Shown: positions 8,554 to 17,677, numbered from the stretch's first letter. The stretch: 64,000 nt of DNA from Govania unica (GCF_027920805.1 NZ_JANWOI010000001.1:496001-560000), one strand, 5' to 3'. Notes: a model not told the origin generated them from the letters alone. Made by a program: numbers and translations.

Positions 8554-8966
8554 GCGGCGGCGCTTCCCGAGCCTGCCGCCTCCGCTGGATCGTCGACGCG
8601 CAGGAGATCGAGCGCGAAGTCGATCCGGCGCGGGCGTCCGTCCTGCATGAACGCGACATGGCGCTCGTCGACCATCGTGATCACATAGGTGCCGAAAACC
8701 GTGCCGGAGCCGTCGACAAGCGGCCAAGCCTCGCCAATGTCCGCCATATCGCGCAGTGTGTCGATCGAGACGCGGCCATCCGCGATTTCATCATAGACCG
8801 CGCCCGAGAGGCTGATTGTTTCTTCGCCGGGGCCGATATATTGCGCCGCGTCCCGCGCGCCAAAACGGCCTGTCCGCGCATGTCGCCAGTCGCTGCGCCG
8901 TTGCAGATCGTCATGGGCGAGCGTGCCGGTTTCGAACAGGAACATGCCGAGAGCCATCAAATGCAT
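8550..8966 (-). CDS. U: Tail protein U
   Basis: This 138-aa protein is P2 gpU-like (P2: 159 aa). The start MHLMALGMFLFETGTL is typical, as is the central GPGEETISLSGAVY. gpU is involved in completing the tail tube end. The gene is coupled to D by a four-base overlap and lies 11 bp after the tape measure gene, as in P2. Confidence 0.9.
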   Translation of the reverse strand: MHLMALGMFLFETGTLAHDDLQRRSDWRHARTGRFGARDAAQYIGPGEETISLSGAVYDEIADGRVSIDTLRDMADIGEAWPLVDGSGTVFGTYVITMVDERHVAFMQDGRPRRIDFALDLLRVDDPAEAAGSGSAAA

Positions 8967-8977
8967 GTGGACCTCCT

Positions 8978-11350
8978 TTAGCGGTCACGGAAGGCGCGGC
9001 CGGCCTTCTCGCGTTCGATCTGTTCGATTGCCTCGCGGACCTGTCGGCCGATGTCCTGAGCCCCGGTGCCGTTGGCGTTGATTGTGATGTTGTAGCTGGT
9101 GGATGCGCTGACTTGCGGGACCATGGCAGCGGCGGCCTGTGAAGCGCTGGCGCTGGTCGTGGCAGGGGCAGCCCCGGCAGAGCCCACGGCAAAGGCCCCG
9201 GCCAGTCCGCCGGCAAGTGTGGTGATTTGACGCAAGGGGGCCTGTTGGCCTGTGGCAAGTCCTTGCGAAAGCCCATCCATCATAAAGCCGCCGAGCCCGG
9301 CGAAAACGCGGCTCGGCGAATGGATGCCGAGCAGGGACTTGAAACCGCTGACGACGCGCGTGGCGACATTCGAAATCGCTTTGCCGACTTCCGGGATCAT
9401 GCTGGCGATGCCAGTGATAAAGCCCTTGATGGTATCAATGCCAAGCTGAATGAACTTGCCGGGCATGGCGAACAGGCTGGTGAATGTCGCGGTAATGGTG
9501 TCCCAGATACCTTTGAAAAAGCCCGCGATCTGGTCCCAATTGTTATAAACCAGATATCCGGCGGCGACGACGAGAGCGATCCCGGCGACGACCGCAGCGG
9601 CGATGCCGAGCACGGGCAAAAGCGCCATGCCGAGTGCGCCGGCGATGAAACTCAATGCCGCGAACGGGGCCAGCACGCCGGCGATGGCAATGGCCAGCCC
9701 GCCCAACACCACCAAAATCCCGGCGAGGATTCCGGCGATCCACGCGATTGTCTTGGCCAGCCTGGGGTTTTGTTCCGCCCAACTGGCCAATCGGTTGGCG
9801 AGTGCCGTCAATTTGCCGATGATGGCGTTGACCGTTGGCAACAGCATCGCGCCCAGCGTCAGGGCGAGTTTCTGGCTGGAGATTTCCGCCGCCTTTGCCT
9901 GCTCCGCCCCGTCCTTGAGGCGGTCGGCGAAATCGGTGTCGACCACGCCCTTTGCGCCAAGCGCCTCGGCCCGGATCTGCCGGTATTGTTCGAGGTTCTG
10001 CATCAGCGGGCGCAGGGCGGCCTGAACTTGGGCGTCGTTGAACAGATGGCTGAGTTTTGCCATGTCGCCGCCGAGCGCCTTGGACGTCAATTCGGTGATT
10101 GCCTCGATCGGGGTTTTGCCGTCTTTCGCCGCCTTCGCCAGCGCCGCCGGCAGATCGACACCAAACGTCGCGAAATTCTTGGCCGCGTCCTTCGAATTGA
10201 TCTTGTTGAGCAGGTTCTGAAGGTTATTTGCAGCACTCGCACTGTCGCCCGCGCCTTTGCGGACGATCTGCAATGCGGCTGCGAGATCTGCCACGGCAGG
10301 TGCACCCTGTTGCCCGAGGGCCTGAGAGGCGGCCGTGAGTGCCGGGAAATGTTGTGCCATGTCCTTGATTTCGAATGCCCCGCTTTTGCCGGCCTGCGCC
10401 ATGATGTCGAGCACGCGCGCCGTTTGGGCGAAGGGCACCTTGAGGTTGTCGATCGAAGCAAAGCTTGCGGTCGAAAGATCGGCGATCTCGGCCTTATAGG
10501 CCGTGGCGGCCCGCCCGATTGGTTCCATCATTTGGGTTGCCTGTCGCGGGTCGAGGCCGAAGCCAGCGAGGACATCGACGCCTTGCTGAAGAGAGGCCGG
10601 GAACTGGTTGGCTGCGGTCGCCGCCTTGATCAGTTCAGTGCCCATCTTGCGGGACGCGGCGCGGCCGAGGTCAGCTTTCTGCGCGATATCCGTCATGACG
10701 GACTCGAATTCCATGGCCTGCTTGGCCGAAGCCAAAAGCGGCGCACCCATGGCCGCCCCGGTCGCCATGCTGGTTGCACCGCCGACCGCCATCCCGGTCG
10801 CAATACCCTGGACGCGCGCATGGGCGGCCCGCCCGGCGGCAAGGCGGCTTTCGCGATCGGTGATGCGGCGCAGGCGATCTGCCTGTTCTTGCAGTTCTGT
10901 GTTCGTGCGTGCGGTTTGCGTGCGGAGATCCCGCTCATGGCTTGCCAGATTGCGCGTGCTGATGCCCGCGTCGTTGAGCTTCTGGCGCATGGCCTGCAAG
11001 GAGGTGCTGTTGCCCTCGTGGCGTTGGCGGAGTGCTAAGGCTTCCCGCCGGGCTTGCTCAAATTCGCGTCGCAGTTTCGCCGTTGGCGTTGCCGTCTGGG
11101 CCAGCTGACGGCCCAGTTCGGTCGCGCGCGTTTCGGCGGCCCGCATCTGGGCGGCGCTCGTTTCCACGTCCTGTTTGAGTTGACGGAAGCCGGCGATATT
11201 GCGAGTGGTCTGATCCAGCTCTTTCAGGCGCGCCCGTGTGGCGTCGACCGCCGCCCCGGCCTTGCCGCTGCCGGTGCTGATATCCCGGAGCGGTGCGGTG
11301 ACCTTGTCGATGGCTTCGAGCAGGAACTTGATGCGCAGATTTCGGTCCAT
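8978..11350 (-). CDS. T: Tail tape measure protein T
   Basis: This 790-aa protein (P2 gpT: 815 aa) sets tail length and is ejected with the DNA. The N terminus starts MDRNLRIKFLLEAIDKVTAP and has about 130 residues of coiled coil rich in R, E, A and Q. A TP901-1-type core follows (about residues 190-480). Hydrophobic segments lie around residues 540-610, and a glycine/alanine-rich C-terminal part follows. It lies 13 bp after the end of the E' frame, the usual order for chaperones and tape measure. Confidence 0.93.
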   Translation of the reverse strand: MDRNLRIKFLLEAIDKVTAPLRDISTGSGKAGAAVDATRARLKELDQTTRNIAGFRQLKQDVETSAAQMRAAETRATELGRQLAQTATPTAKLRREFEQARREALALRQRHEGNSTSLQAMRQKLNDAGISTRNLASHERDLRTQTARTNTELQEQADRLRRITDRESRLAAGRAAHARVQGIATGMAVGGATSMATGAAMGAPLLASAKQAMEFESVMTDIAQKADLGRAASRKMGTELIKAATAANQFPASLQQGVDVLAGFGLDPRQATQMMEPIGRAATAYKAEIADLSTASFASIDNLKVPFAQTARVLDIMAQAGKSGAFEIKDMAQHFPALTAASQALGQQGAPAVADLAAALQIVRKGAGDSASAANNLQNLLNKINSKDAAKNFATFGVDLPAALAKAAKDGKTPIEAITELTSKALGGDMAKLSHLFNDAQVQAALRPLMQNLEQYRQIRAEALGAKGVVDTDFADRLKDGAEQAKAAEISSQKLALTLGAMLLPTVNAIIGKLTALANRLASWAEQNPRLAKTIAWIAGILAGILVVLGGLAIAIAGVLAPFAALSFIAGALGMALLPVLGIAAAVVAGIALVVAAGYLVYNNWDQIAGFFKGIWDTITATFTSLFAMPGKFIQLGIDTIKGFITGIASMIPEVGKAISNVATRVVSGFKSLLGIHSPSRVFAGLGGFMMDGLSQGLATGQQAPLRQITTLAGGLAGAFAVGSAGAAPATTSASASQAAAAMVPQVSASTSYNITINANGTGAQDIGRQVREAIEQIEREKAGRAFRDR

Positions 11351-11363
11351 GGGGCGGCGTCTC

Positions 11364-11851
11364 TCATTTGGTGTTGCCGGATCTCTGGGCGGCCAGTTCT
11401 CGCCAGTTCATCAGCTCGGTCAGGGAAAATTCAGCCATGGCCTGCGGCGGCCAGTGAAAGACCGCCGCGATATCGGCCATGGCTTCCTCTACGCGTCGGG
11501 GGAGGCCGCCTCCCGATCGCGCTTCCTGAGCAAAAAAGAGGCAACCTCAGCCCCGCAGGCGAGCAGATCACAAAGCGGCATGGCGGCCACCTCCTGGGCG
11601 GTGAGCGTCGGCACGGTGATGCGTGGCAGAACTTTGAGCAGGCTGTCGATATGAAGCTGTCCGAGCTCAATCAGACTGAGCCCGCGCAGTTCGCCGCTCG
11701 CCGGTTTGCGGATCTGGACAAAGGCGATTTTCTGCTCGCCGCGCGTGATGATCTCGTCGAGGTCGACAGGCGCTGAGAGATTTGGGGACGCCGCAGCTGC
11801 AACGACGGCGCTGGTCTCGGCCTTGGTTTTTTCGATGTTGTGATCGGGCAT
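11364..11851 (-). CDS. E: Tail assembly chaperone E+E', made by a -1 frameshift
   Basis: Gene E (stop at 11489) encodes a 120-aa chaperone-like protein with PVDLDEIITRGEQKIAF and TLTAQEVAAM (P2 E: 91 aa). Within its final codons lies T_TTT_TTG on the minus strand (11537-11531), exactly the X_XXY_YYZ phase for a -1 slip. After slipping, the new frame reads on through DIAAVFHWPP, MAEFSLTELMNWRELAAQ and stops at 11364. That is the P2 E' (GpE) signature. The fused product would be about 162 aa, against 142 in P2. I use ATG 11851, preceded by GGAG. E and E+E' chaperone the tape measure protein. Confidence 0.9.
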
Positions 11852-11910
11852 TGTTCGCTCCTGAACAGGCAATGAGATGGTGCGCCCCGGCGCGCAACCG
11901 GGGCCATGAT

Positions 11911-12423
11911 TTAAAAGATGCCGAGGGCACCGCGCTGTTTGGCCAGGCGGTCCACGCCGCTGACAATCTCAACCATGTTGATGTGGTCGATTTCAATCTC
12001 GGTTACGCCGCCCCAGACCAGCTTGTAATAGGCGACGGCTGTCTTGACCTTGAATTCGCTGATCTCGCCGGGTTTGGCTTCGCCCATGTCGATTTCTTCA
12101 TGGCGGCCGCGTATGATGATTTCGATGTTGTCCATGCTGCTACTGTCGTCGCGCTGATAGACCCCGACAAAGCGCAGATAAACGCCGGCCATGCCGACCA
12201 CGCCATATTGCCGGAGGATATCGCGCATCGGGCCGCCGAAGGTCATTTCCAGTTCGAGCGCTTCTTGTCCCATGTCGAGTTTGACCGGGCCGCCCATGCC
12301 GCCGCCTCGCCATTCTTCCAGTTTGCGGGTGAGCTTCGGCAGGGTGACTGAGGAAACCTCGCCCAGATAGGCGAGGCCCTCATTGAAGATCGTCATATTT
12401 TTAAGGGTACGGGGCAGTCCCAT
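11911..12423 (-). CDS. FII: Major tail tube protein FII
   Basis: This 170-aa protein is P2 gpFII-like (172 aa) and forms the inner tube of the contractile tail. It begins MGLPRTLKNMTIFNEG, a near-invariant start of the family, and has LPKLTRKLEEWRGGGM and LEMTFGGPM as further markers. It follows the sheath gene by 37 bp and precedes E, as in P2. Confidence 0.95.
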   Translation of the reverse strand: MGLPRTLKNMTIFNEGLAYLGEVSSVTLPKLTRKLEEWRGGGMGGPVKLDMGQEALELEMTFGGPMRDILRQYGVVGMAGVYLRFVGVYQRDDSSSMDNIEIIIRGRHEEIDMGEAKPGEISEFKVKTAVAYYKLVWGGVTEIEIDHINMVEIVSGVDRLAKQRGALGIF

Positions 12424-12460
12424 CGGGGCCTCCTTGTGTCAGGTGTCGGGAAAACGGGGA

Positions 12461-13630
12461 TCAGGCTTCGGCGAGCTGGGCGGCAAAGTCGGCGAAATAG
12501 CTGTCGGTGATGCGCTGATTAAAGCCGAGGTCTTCAAGCGGCGGCGGCACGGTGTAATCGTAATCAATGCGCAGCTTGCCGGCCTTGAGGCTCGACGTGC
12601 TGTTCTGACCCTCATCGAACCATGCGCGCGCGCCGAGGATCACGCCTTCGGTCTTCAGGTCACGGAAAAAGCCATTGATGGTTTCGATGATGTCTTTGAC
12701 CAGCGCCGGGGTCAGCGGCTTGTCGACGGCCCAGAACATCCCGCGCCCGATGGTATCGGCGAGGATCTGCGCCACGCGCACGGTGCTTTCGAAGGCAAAC
12801 AGCGGCTCGTCCGAACAGGTGCGGTTGCCCCAGAAACGATATCCGGTCGAGGTGCGCACCAATGCCGTGATCTCGGCTTCATTGAGCAAGGCAGCCTCGG
12901 TTTCGCTGCTCTGGATGTCCCATTGAATGTCGCGGGTCAGGCCGACCACGCCGGCGACGGCCACGTTCGACAATGTTTTCTGCGGCCCCTGATCCTCGTC
13001 GATAAGGGCGCGCAGGCCGAGCGCGCGGGCGACCGCGTAGCTCGCGGCATTGGTGGCCGTGGTGGTATTGAAGGCGAGGAAATCAGGATAGAGCAACATC
13101 AGCTCGCGGGCCGAGAAATTTGCCCGGTAGGTGATGACTTCGGCGATGGTGTCGCCCTGCGCACGGGCATAGGCGAAGCCGCGCAGTTTTTTTGCCACGA
13201 TGGCGAGCGCGGCGGTCACGGGCTGGGTGTCGAGGCCGGGTGCGCCAAGGATGCGCGGGCGGACGCCAAGCTGCCCTTCGGCCGCCAGAAGCGCCTGCAT
13301 GCCGGTCTTGATGCCGTCGATCGTGTCGCCGATCACATTGGCGTTGGTGTCGGCTTCGTCTGCCGCCTGTGCCACGCGGACTACGACGATGACCGGGCGG
13401 GTTTGATCGGCGATGGCGCGGAGGGCGGTGCGCAGTGTGCCGGTCGTGCCTGCTTTACCGATTGCGGTTTCCACATCGGTGACCAGCACGGGGCGGTCGA
13501 GCGGGAACGTGGCGACGTCAGCATCCTGCGCCGTGGCGACAAGGCCGATGATGGCGGTCGAAAGCGGCGTCAGGGTTCGCGTGCCAGTGTTGATCTCAGT
13601 GACGGTAATTCCATGTTTGAACGTGGCCAT
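12461..13630 (-). CDS. FI: Tail sheath protein FI
   Basis: This 389-aa protein (P2 FI: 396 aa) forms the contractile sheath. It starts MATFKHGITVTEINTGTRTL and contains TAIIGLVATAQDAD, SPYLAF-like YPDFLAFNT, and the sheath C-terminal marker RFWGNRTCSDEPLFAFES, followed by the conserved FINAL-type end. ATG 13630 was chosen over the longer open frame for homology and because an AGGAG lies just upstream. It is ten bases from W. Confidence 0.95.
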   Translation of the reverse strand: MATFKHGITVTEINTGTRTLTPLSTAIIGLVATAQDADVATFPLDRPVLVTDVETAIGKAGTTGTLRTALRAIADQTRPVIVVVRVAQAADEADTNANVIGDTIDGIKTGMQALLAAEGQLGVRPRILGAPGLDTQPVTAALAIVAKKLRGFAYARAQGDTIAEVITYRANFSARELMLLYPDFLAFNTTTATNAASYAVARALGLRALIDEDQGPQKTLSNVAVAGVVGLTRDIQWDIQSSETEAALLNEAEITALVRTSTGYRFWGNRTCSDEPLFAFESTVRVAQILADTIGRGMFWAVDKPLTPALVKDIIETINGFFRDLKTEGVILGARAWFDEGQNSTSSLKAGKLRIDYDYTVPPPLEDLGFNQRITDSYFADFAAQLAEA

Positions 13631-13640
13631 GTGGGCTCCT

Positions 13641-14000
13641 TCAGGCGATGGCGCGGGAAAGCGGGATGGTGAGGCGGGTGCGGCTGTTGGCCGGGGCAGT
13701 GTCAGTGCGCTGGCCTTCAAGGATCAGGATGATGGCCCCGGCACGGGAGCCGGAGGTCATGGTGATGCGGGTCAGCCGCAGGCGCTTTTCCCAACGGGAC
13801 AGCGCAAGGGCGGTTGCGGCATAAAGGCGGAGGCCCGTGGCGGCGGTGACAGGCTGGTCGATCAGATCAGGCAACAGCGAGCCATAATCACGTCGCGCCA
13901 CGCGCCCGCCGATTGGGGTGGTCAGAATATCGGTGATCGACTGGCGGAGATGCGTCTCCTCATTGAGCCCGCCGCCGGTGCTGCGATCCATGCCGGTCAT
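13641..14000 (-). CDS. W: Baseplate protein W (gp25-like)
   Basis: This 119-aa protein (P2 W: 115 aa) is the gp25-like baseplate wedge component. It has LRQSITDILTTPIGGRVARR, the family hallmark, followed by DYGSLLPDLIDQP. It overlaps V by four bases. It then leads into FI, whereas in P2 it leads into J, so the gene order is changed here. Confidence 0.94.
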   Translation of the reverse strand: MTGMDRSTGGGLNEETHLRQSITDILTTPIGGRVARRDYGSLLPDLIDQPVTAATGLRLYAATALALSRWEKRLRLTRITMTSGSRAGAIILILEGQRTDTAPANSRTRLTIPLSRAIA

Positions 14001-14551
14001 GCGGGTGCCCCGGTCTGGCCGCTGCCCGTCTGGACGTCGCCATGCCTGTGCGATTTGAGGCTGACGCCGCCGCCCACAACGTCAGCGTCGGCAGTGACGG
14101 TGCCGGATACGCTGACATTGCCCGTTATGGTGACGTCGCCTTCGATCGTGAACCCGCCATCGGCGGTGACGCGGGCAGTGCCGCCGGCGGGCAGGGTTGC
14201 CGTCAGCGCATGGGTGGCGCTGTCATAGGCGATCTGCGCGCCATCTGGATAAACGGTCAGGTGAAGGTCGGGGTTTGCGCTCGGCGCGGGGAACATGTCG
14301 GAATAAAGGCCCGGCAGCACGATCCCGGCCTCGGTGTCGCCCTCCGGGCAGAACAGCAGGCATTGCTCGCCGATGGTTGGCGGCGACCACCAGCGGGTGC
14401 CGCCGGCGCGCAGCGCGAGCCACGGCAGGTCGCCGGTAACGATCTCGCCGGTTTTAACGCTGCAGGTGCCAGCAGCATGGTCGACCGAGGCAATCACGCC
14501 AAGGCGGAGGATATCGCCGGTCAGCTGTTCAATGTCGGATGCATGTGCCAT
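13997..14551 (-). CDS. V: Baseplate spike protein V
   Basis: This 184-aa protein (P2 V: 211 aa) is the membrane-piercing spike of the baseplate. The N-terminal OB-fold part includes DIEQLTGDILRLGVIASVDH and GEQCLLFCPEGD. The C-terminal part is a beta-helix-like run (GDVTITGNVSVSGTVTADAD) ending in KSHRHGDVQTGSGQTGAP with the HXH iron-binding tip motif. It is the first gene of the V-W-FI-FII-E-T-U-D operon, and the late box ends 44 bp upstream. Confidence 0.94.
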   Translation of the reverse strand: MAHASDIEQLTGDILRLGVIASVDHAAGTCSVKTGEIVTGDLPWLALRAGGTRWWSPPTIGEQCLLFCPEGDTEAGIVLPGLYSDMFPAPSANPDLHLTVYPDGAQIAYDSATHALTATLPAGGTARVTADGGFTIEGDVTITGNVSVSGTVTADADVVGGGVSLKSHRHGDVQTGSGQTGAPA

Positions 14552-14595
14552 GCAGCAACAATGCCGCGCGCCCGGTTAAAGCGCGCGGCCCTGCA

Positions 14596-14618
14596 TGTGG
14601 AGAGGCGGCCTGTCCATA
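14596..14618 (-). promoter_or_regulatory. Late-promoter activator box, copy 1 (V operon)
   Basis: Read in the direction of V, the core is TGGACAGGCCGCCTCTCCA flanked by TA and CA. Nine bases each side of the centre pair except one. The same box lies before J and P. It ends 44 bp from the V start codon. A binding site for the Ogr-like protein is the likeliest role. Confidence 0.7.
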
Positions 14619-14694
14619 AATGGGAAGTTGTCGGCATATTTGGCCTTGCCCCGTCTCACAATCAGCGGCAACAATAAGAACATTAATAGAACAG

Positions 14695-14731
14695 TTGCGC
14701 TCTGGGAATCTTTCCGACATTATGGCGGAAA
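14695..14731 (+). promoter_or_regulatory. Promoter and operator of the restriction-modification operon
   Basis: TTGCGC (14695-14700) and CATTAT (14718-14723) are 17 bases apart and point toward the methyltransferase. The dyad TTTCCG-N9-CGGAAA (14711-14731) covers the -10 box. Some EcoRII/SsoII-type methyltransferases repress their own promoter through an N-terminal HTH, so this dyad is a candidate target. The -10 match is moderate. Confidence 0.5.
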
Positions 14732-14749
14732 ATGACACAGGGGTATCGC

Positions 14750-16012
14750 ATGCGGAAGCCAGTAGTTAAGCAGAATGAATTCACCCAACTATGTGATCGT
14801 GCCGGCCTGACGTTAAATGAGGCGGCTAACATTCTGGAGGTTTCAGAGCGAACAGCCTATCGCTATGCCAGTGGGAGTCCCTCGCGTTTGGCTCTACGTG
14901 TACTCCGCGAAGCTGCAGGGAAGACGCCAAGCTCAACCAGTCCTATATCCTTCCGTTTTATCGACCTGTTTGCAGGTATCGGAGGCCTGCGCGTGGGTTT
15001 TCAGGGTATCGGTGGCCATTGCGTATTCACCTCGGAATGGGATCCGAATGCGCAGAAAACCTATGCGCGAAATTTCCGCGACAACCATCCTATTGCTGGC
15101 GACATTCGCGAATATTCCGAAGATCCAGCCTTGATTCCGGAGCATGATGTGCTGTTGGCTGGTTTTCCCTGCCAGCCTTTCTCGATCGCTGGTGTTTCGA
15201 AGAAAAACGCGCTCGGGCGTCCACATGGATTCCTTTGTGATACGCAAGGCACCCTGTTCTTCGATACGGCGCAAATCATTGCCCATCATCGGCCGGCAGC
15301 GTTTGTTCTGGAAAACGTCAAGAACCTTCAGCGTCACGACAAGGGGCGCACCTTTGCGACAATAATGAATGTTCTTGAGAACGAGCTGAAATACCATGTA
15401 ACGACGCGCGTAATCAGCTCTGAGCCATGGGTGCCACAAAAACGGGAGCGTATCTTCATCGTTGGTTTCCGTGAGCCTACGGCCTTCGATTTGAACAGCC
15501 TGGAAATCCCTGCAGCCGCTGCCGGTCCCAAGCTCGGCAGCATTCTGGAGCCACACGACGAGGTCGACCCAAAATACACGCTCACGCCGCGCCTGTGGGA
15601 ATATCTCAAGGCCTACAAGGCGAAACATGAGTCGAAAGGAAATGGTTTCGGCTACAGCTTATTCGGTCCTGAAGATGTTACACGCACGCTATCGGCACGG
15701 TATTATAAGGACGGCTCAGAAATCCTCGTTGATCAGCCCGGCGAGCGGCCGCGTCGCTTGACGCCTCTCGAATGTGCCCGATTGATGGGCTTTGATCGGG
15801 GTGATCGTCGCTGGCATATACCGGCGTCCGTGTCCGACACGCAGGCATATCGGCAATTCGGCAATGCCGTTGTTGTGCCAGTGGTCGAATTCCTCGCTGA
15901 GGCGATGAAACCGCATATTGAGAGTGCGGTGGCAAAGTGTGTTAATCGCCCAGCGTCAGCCTCCGTCAGAGTCACACGTCCCGTGCGGGAGCCAGTTGCT
16001 GCCAATGGCTGA
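14750..16012 (+). CDS. DNA (cytosine-5) methyltransferase, EcoRII/Dcm type, with N-terminal HTH
   Basis: This enzyme of about 420 aa methylates the C5 of cytosine. Motif I FIDLFAGIGGLRVG, motif IV AGFPCQPFS with the catalytic cysteine, motif VI FVLENVKNL, motif VIII PQKRERIFIVGF and motif X RQFGNAVVVPVV are all present. The target-recognition region with VTRTLSARYYKDGSEILVD closely resembles Dcm/M.EcoRII, so CCWGG is the likely site. Residues 7-55 form a helix-turn-helix (LTLNEAANILEVSERTAYRY), as in self-regulating family members. ATG 14750 has AGGGG upstream; ATG 14732 is an alternative. It overlaps vsr and heads an M-V-R operon. Confidence 0.93.
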   Translation: MRKPVVKQNEFTQLCDRAGLTLNEAANILEVSERTAYRYASGSPSRLALRVLREAAGKTPSSTSPISFRFIDLFAGIGGLRVGFQGIGGHCVFTSEWDPNAQKTYARNFRDNHPIAGDIREYSEDPALIPEHDVLLAGFPCQPFSIAGVSKKNALGRPHGFLCDTQGTLFFDTAQIIAHHRPAAFVLENVKNLQRHDKGRTFATIMNVLENELKYHVTTRVISSEPWVPQKRERIFIVGFREPTAFDLNSLEIPAAAAGPKLGSILEPHDEVDPKYTLTPRLWEYLKAYKAKHESKGNGFGYSLFGPEDVTRTLSARYYKDGSEILVDQPGERPRRLTPLECARLMGFDRGDRRWHIPASVSDTQAYRQFGNAVVVPVVEFLAEAMKPHIESAVAKCVNRPASASVRVTRPVREPVAANG

Positions 16013-16463
16013 CATTGTTCCGACTGACGTGCGCAGCCGCATGATGGCAGGGATCCGGGGAACGAATACAAAGCCAGAGCTGCTGTTGCGCAAAGGCCTG
16101 CACCGCTTGGGCTTCCGCTTCCGCCTGCATGATCGCACGTTGCCGGGAAAGCCGGATATCGTGTTATCGCGTTATCGCGCGGTGATTTTTGCTCATGGAT
16201 GCTTCTGGCACGGTCATGACTGTCATTTGTTCAGGTGGCCTTCAACACGTCCCGAATTCTGGGAGGCGAAAATCACCCGAAACCGCGAGGTCGATGCGCG
16301 AACGAAAGATGCATTGGCCAAATCCGGCTGGCGACAGGCGATCATATGGGAGTGTGCGCTCAGGGGGCGAACGCGGCTTCCGCTCGACGAGTTGCTGTTA
16401 ACATGTGCAGATTGGCTTCGATCAGACCAGTCCGGGCTAGAAATCAGGGGACAGATTGAATGA
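16005..16463 (+). CDS. vsr: Very-short-patch repair endonuclease Vsr
   Basis: This 152-aa protein nicks T:G mismatches that arise when 5-methylcytosine deaminates. Family marks are RSRMMAGIRGTNTKPELLLR, the catalytic aspartate in LPGKPDIVLSRYRAVIFAHG, and the zinc-site-like GCFWHGHDCHLF, followed by NREVDARTKDAL. ATG 16005 overlaps the methyltransferase by eight bases, and the stop overlaps the endonuclease start (ATGA). Being in a CCWGG operon fits its known substrate. Confidence 0.95.
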   Translation: MADIVPTDVRSRMMAGIRGTNTKPELLLRKGLHRLGFRFRLHDRTLPGKPDIVLSRYRAVIFAHGCFWHGHDCHLFRWPSTRPEFWEAKITRNREVDARTKDALAKSGWRQAIIWECALRGRTRLPLDELLLTCADWLRSDQSGLEIRGQIE

Positions 16464-17677
16464 AACGGGGGCAGCTATCCGACTATTTTGAAGGTGTCGT
16501 AGTCAAGCGGTTGAGCGCCGTAGAGACAACACCAGCAAAATCCAACCAGCACGAGTTCAATGGGTCCACACCTCTGCGTCAGTTGCTGGGAGATGAAGAT
16601 CGAAGGAATATTCCCACACGTTTCGTCTGGTTGGGGGGAGAGCAGGAGGCGCTCAGCGTCGAGGGTACCGTGAGTTGGTATGATGCCCGTCGGATGCATC
16701 CGGTGAGGACAGAATATCGTCTTTATTATCCGGGCAATGAAGTTACAGGCATGATGCAGGCGGGGGATGTTTTCTTTCTCGCGTTGTGCCGTGACGGGAC
16801 TACGATGGTAATCATTACCCCTGTCGACAGTACTATCCAGAACCAGCTTTTATGGCTATTCGGGCTTGAGGAGCAGCCGGAATTCAGCTTTGCCTTTCAG
16901 GAGATCGAAGGGACGCATAATGCCGATCTGGACTTCGCGGCACGCTATATCCTGGATGAACTCGGTATCGAACCAGAGGAGCCCGAGGCTGGTACGCTGG
17001 ACGATCTCATCGAACGGTTCGGACTTGTGTTCCCCAAGACCAGAGACTTTTCGGAACTTGCACGCTCGTCCTTGCCGGAGATCTCTGCGCTCGATGATCC
17101 CGATCGCGCCCTGATCGAATGGATGGACCGAGAGGAGCAACTATTCCGCCGACTGGAGCGTAGGGTTGTAGCAGAGCGCATTTCAGCCGGCTTCCATTCT
17201 CCCGAGGGTGCTGATGTCGATGGTTTTCTCTCCTTTTCGCTCAGCGTCCAGAACCGCCGCAAATCGCGAGCCGGACAGGCTCTGGAAAATCACCTTGAGG
17301 CAGTTTTTACAGCACATGGTATTTCTTATGCACGAGGTGCAGAAACTGAGAATCGGAACAAGCCAGACTTCCTTTTCCCCGGTCAGGCAGAATATCGGGA
17401 TCCCAGCTTTCCGGCCGCTCGACTGACGATGCTGGGTGCGAAATCGACGCTTAAGGACAGATGGCGGCAGGTTCTCTCCGAAGCTCAGCGGATCGACGAC
17501 AAGCATCTATTGACGTTGGAGCCGGGCATTTCGGAGAATCAGACCAGCGAAATGCAGTCGAAGCGGTTACAACTCGTCGTTCCGCGCCGACTGCATGGAA
17601 CCTACCGTTCATCGCAGCAGGTGTGGTTGATGGATCTTGGTGGTTTCCTTTCGGTCATCCGCGACCGTCAGGGCTGA
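16460..17677 (+). CDS. Type II restriction endonuclease, EcoRII-like (type IIE)
   Basis: This 405-aa protein fits EcoRII (about 404 aa). The N-terminal effector-type domain spans residues 1-180. The C-terminal catalytic domain includes GQALENHLEAVFTAHG, NKPDFLFPG and GAKSTLKDRWRQVLSEA, which supply the acidic residue and lysine of the EcoRII/NgoMIV-type nuclease centre. EcoRII needs two CCWGG copies and cuts before the first C; I infer the same here from the partner methyltransferase. It is the last gene of the M-V-R operon, transcribed against the surrounding phage late genes, and converges with dam. Confidence 0.88.
   Translation: MKRGQLSDYFEGVVVKRLSAVETTPAKSNQHEFNGSTPLRQLLGDEDRRNIPTRFVWLGGEQEALSVEGTVSWYDARRMHPVRTEYRLYYPGNEVTGMMQAGDVFFLALCRDGTTMVIITPVDSTIQNQLLWLFGLEEQPEFSFAFQEIEGTHNADLDFAARYILDELGIEPEEPEAGTLDDLIERFGLVFPKTRDFSELARSSLPEISALDDPDRALIEWMDREEQLFRRLERRVVAERISAGFHSPEGADVDGFLSFSLSVQNRRKSRAGQALENHLEAVFTAHGISYARGAETENRNKPDFLFPGQAEYRDPSFPAARLTMLGAKSTLKDRWRQVLSEAQRIDDKHLLTLEPGISENQTSEMQSKRLQLVVPRRLHGTYRSSQQVWLMDLGGFLSVIRDRQG

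Noticed and set aside
9227-11038. Long rightward open frame of about 600 codons opposite the tape measure gene
   Set aside because: It mirrors the reading frame of T in GC-rich DNA. The protein is rich in R, G and H with no motif, while T has clear homology and fits the operon.
12383-13672. Rightward frame of about 430 codons opposite the sheath gene
   Set aside because: Shadow of FI; composition and lack of motifs argue against coding.
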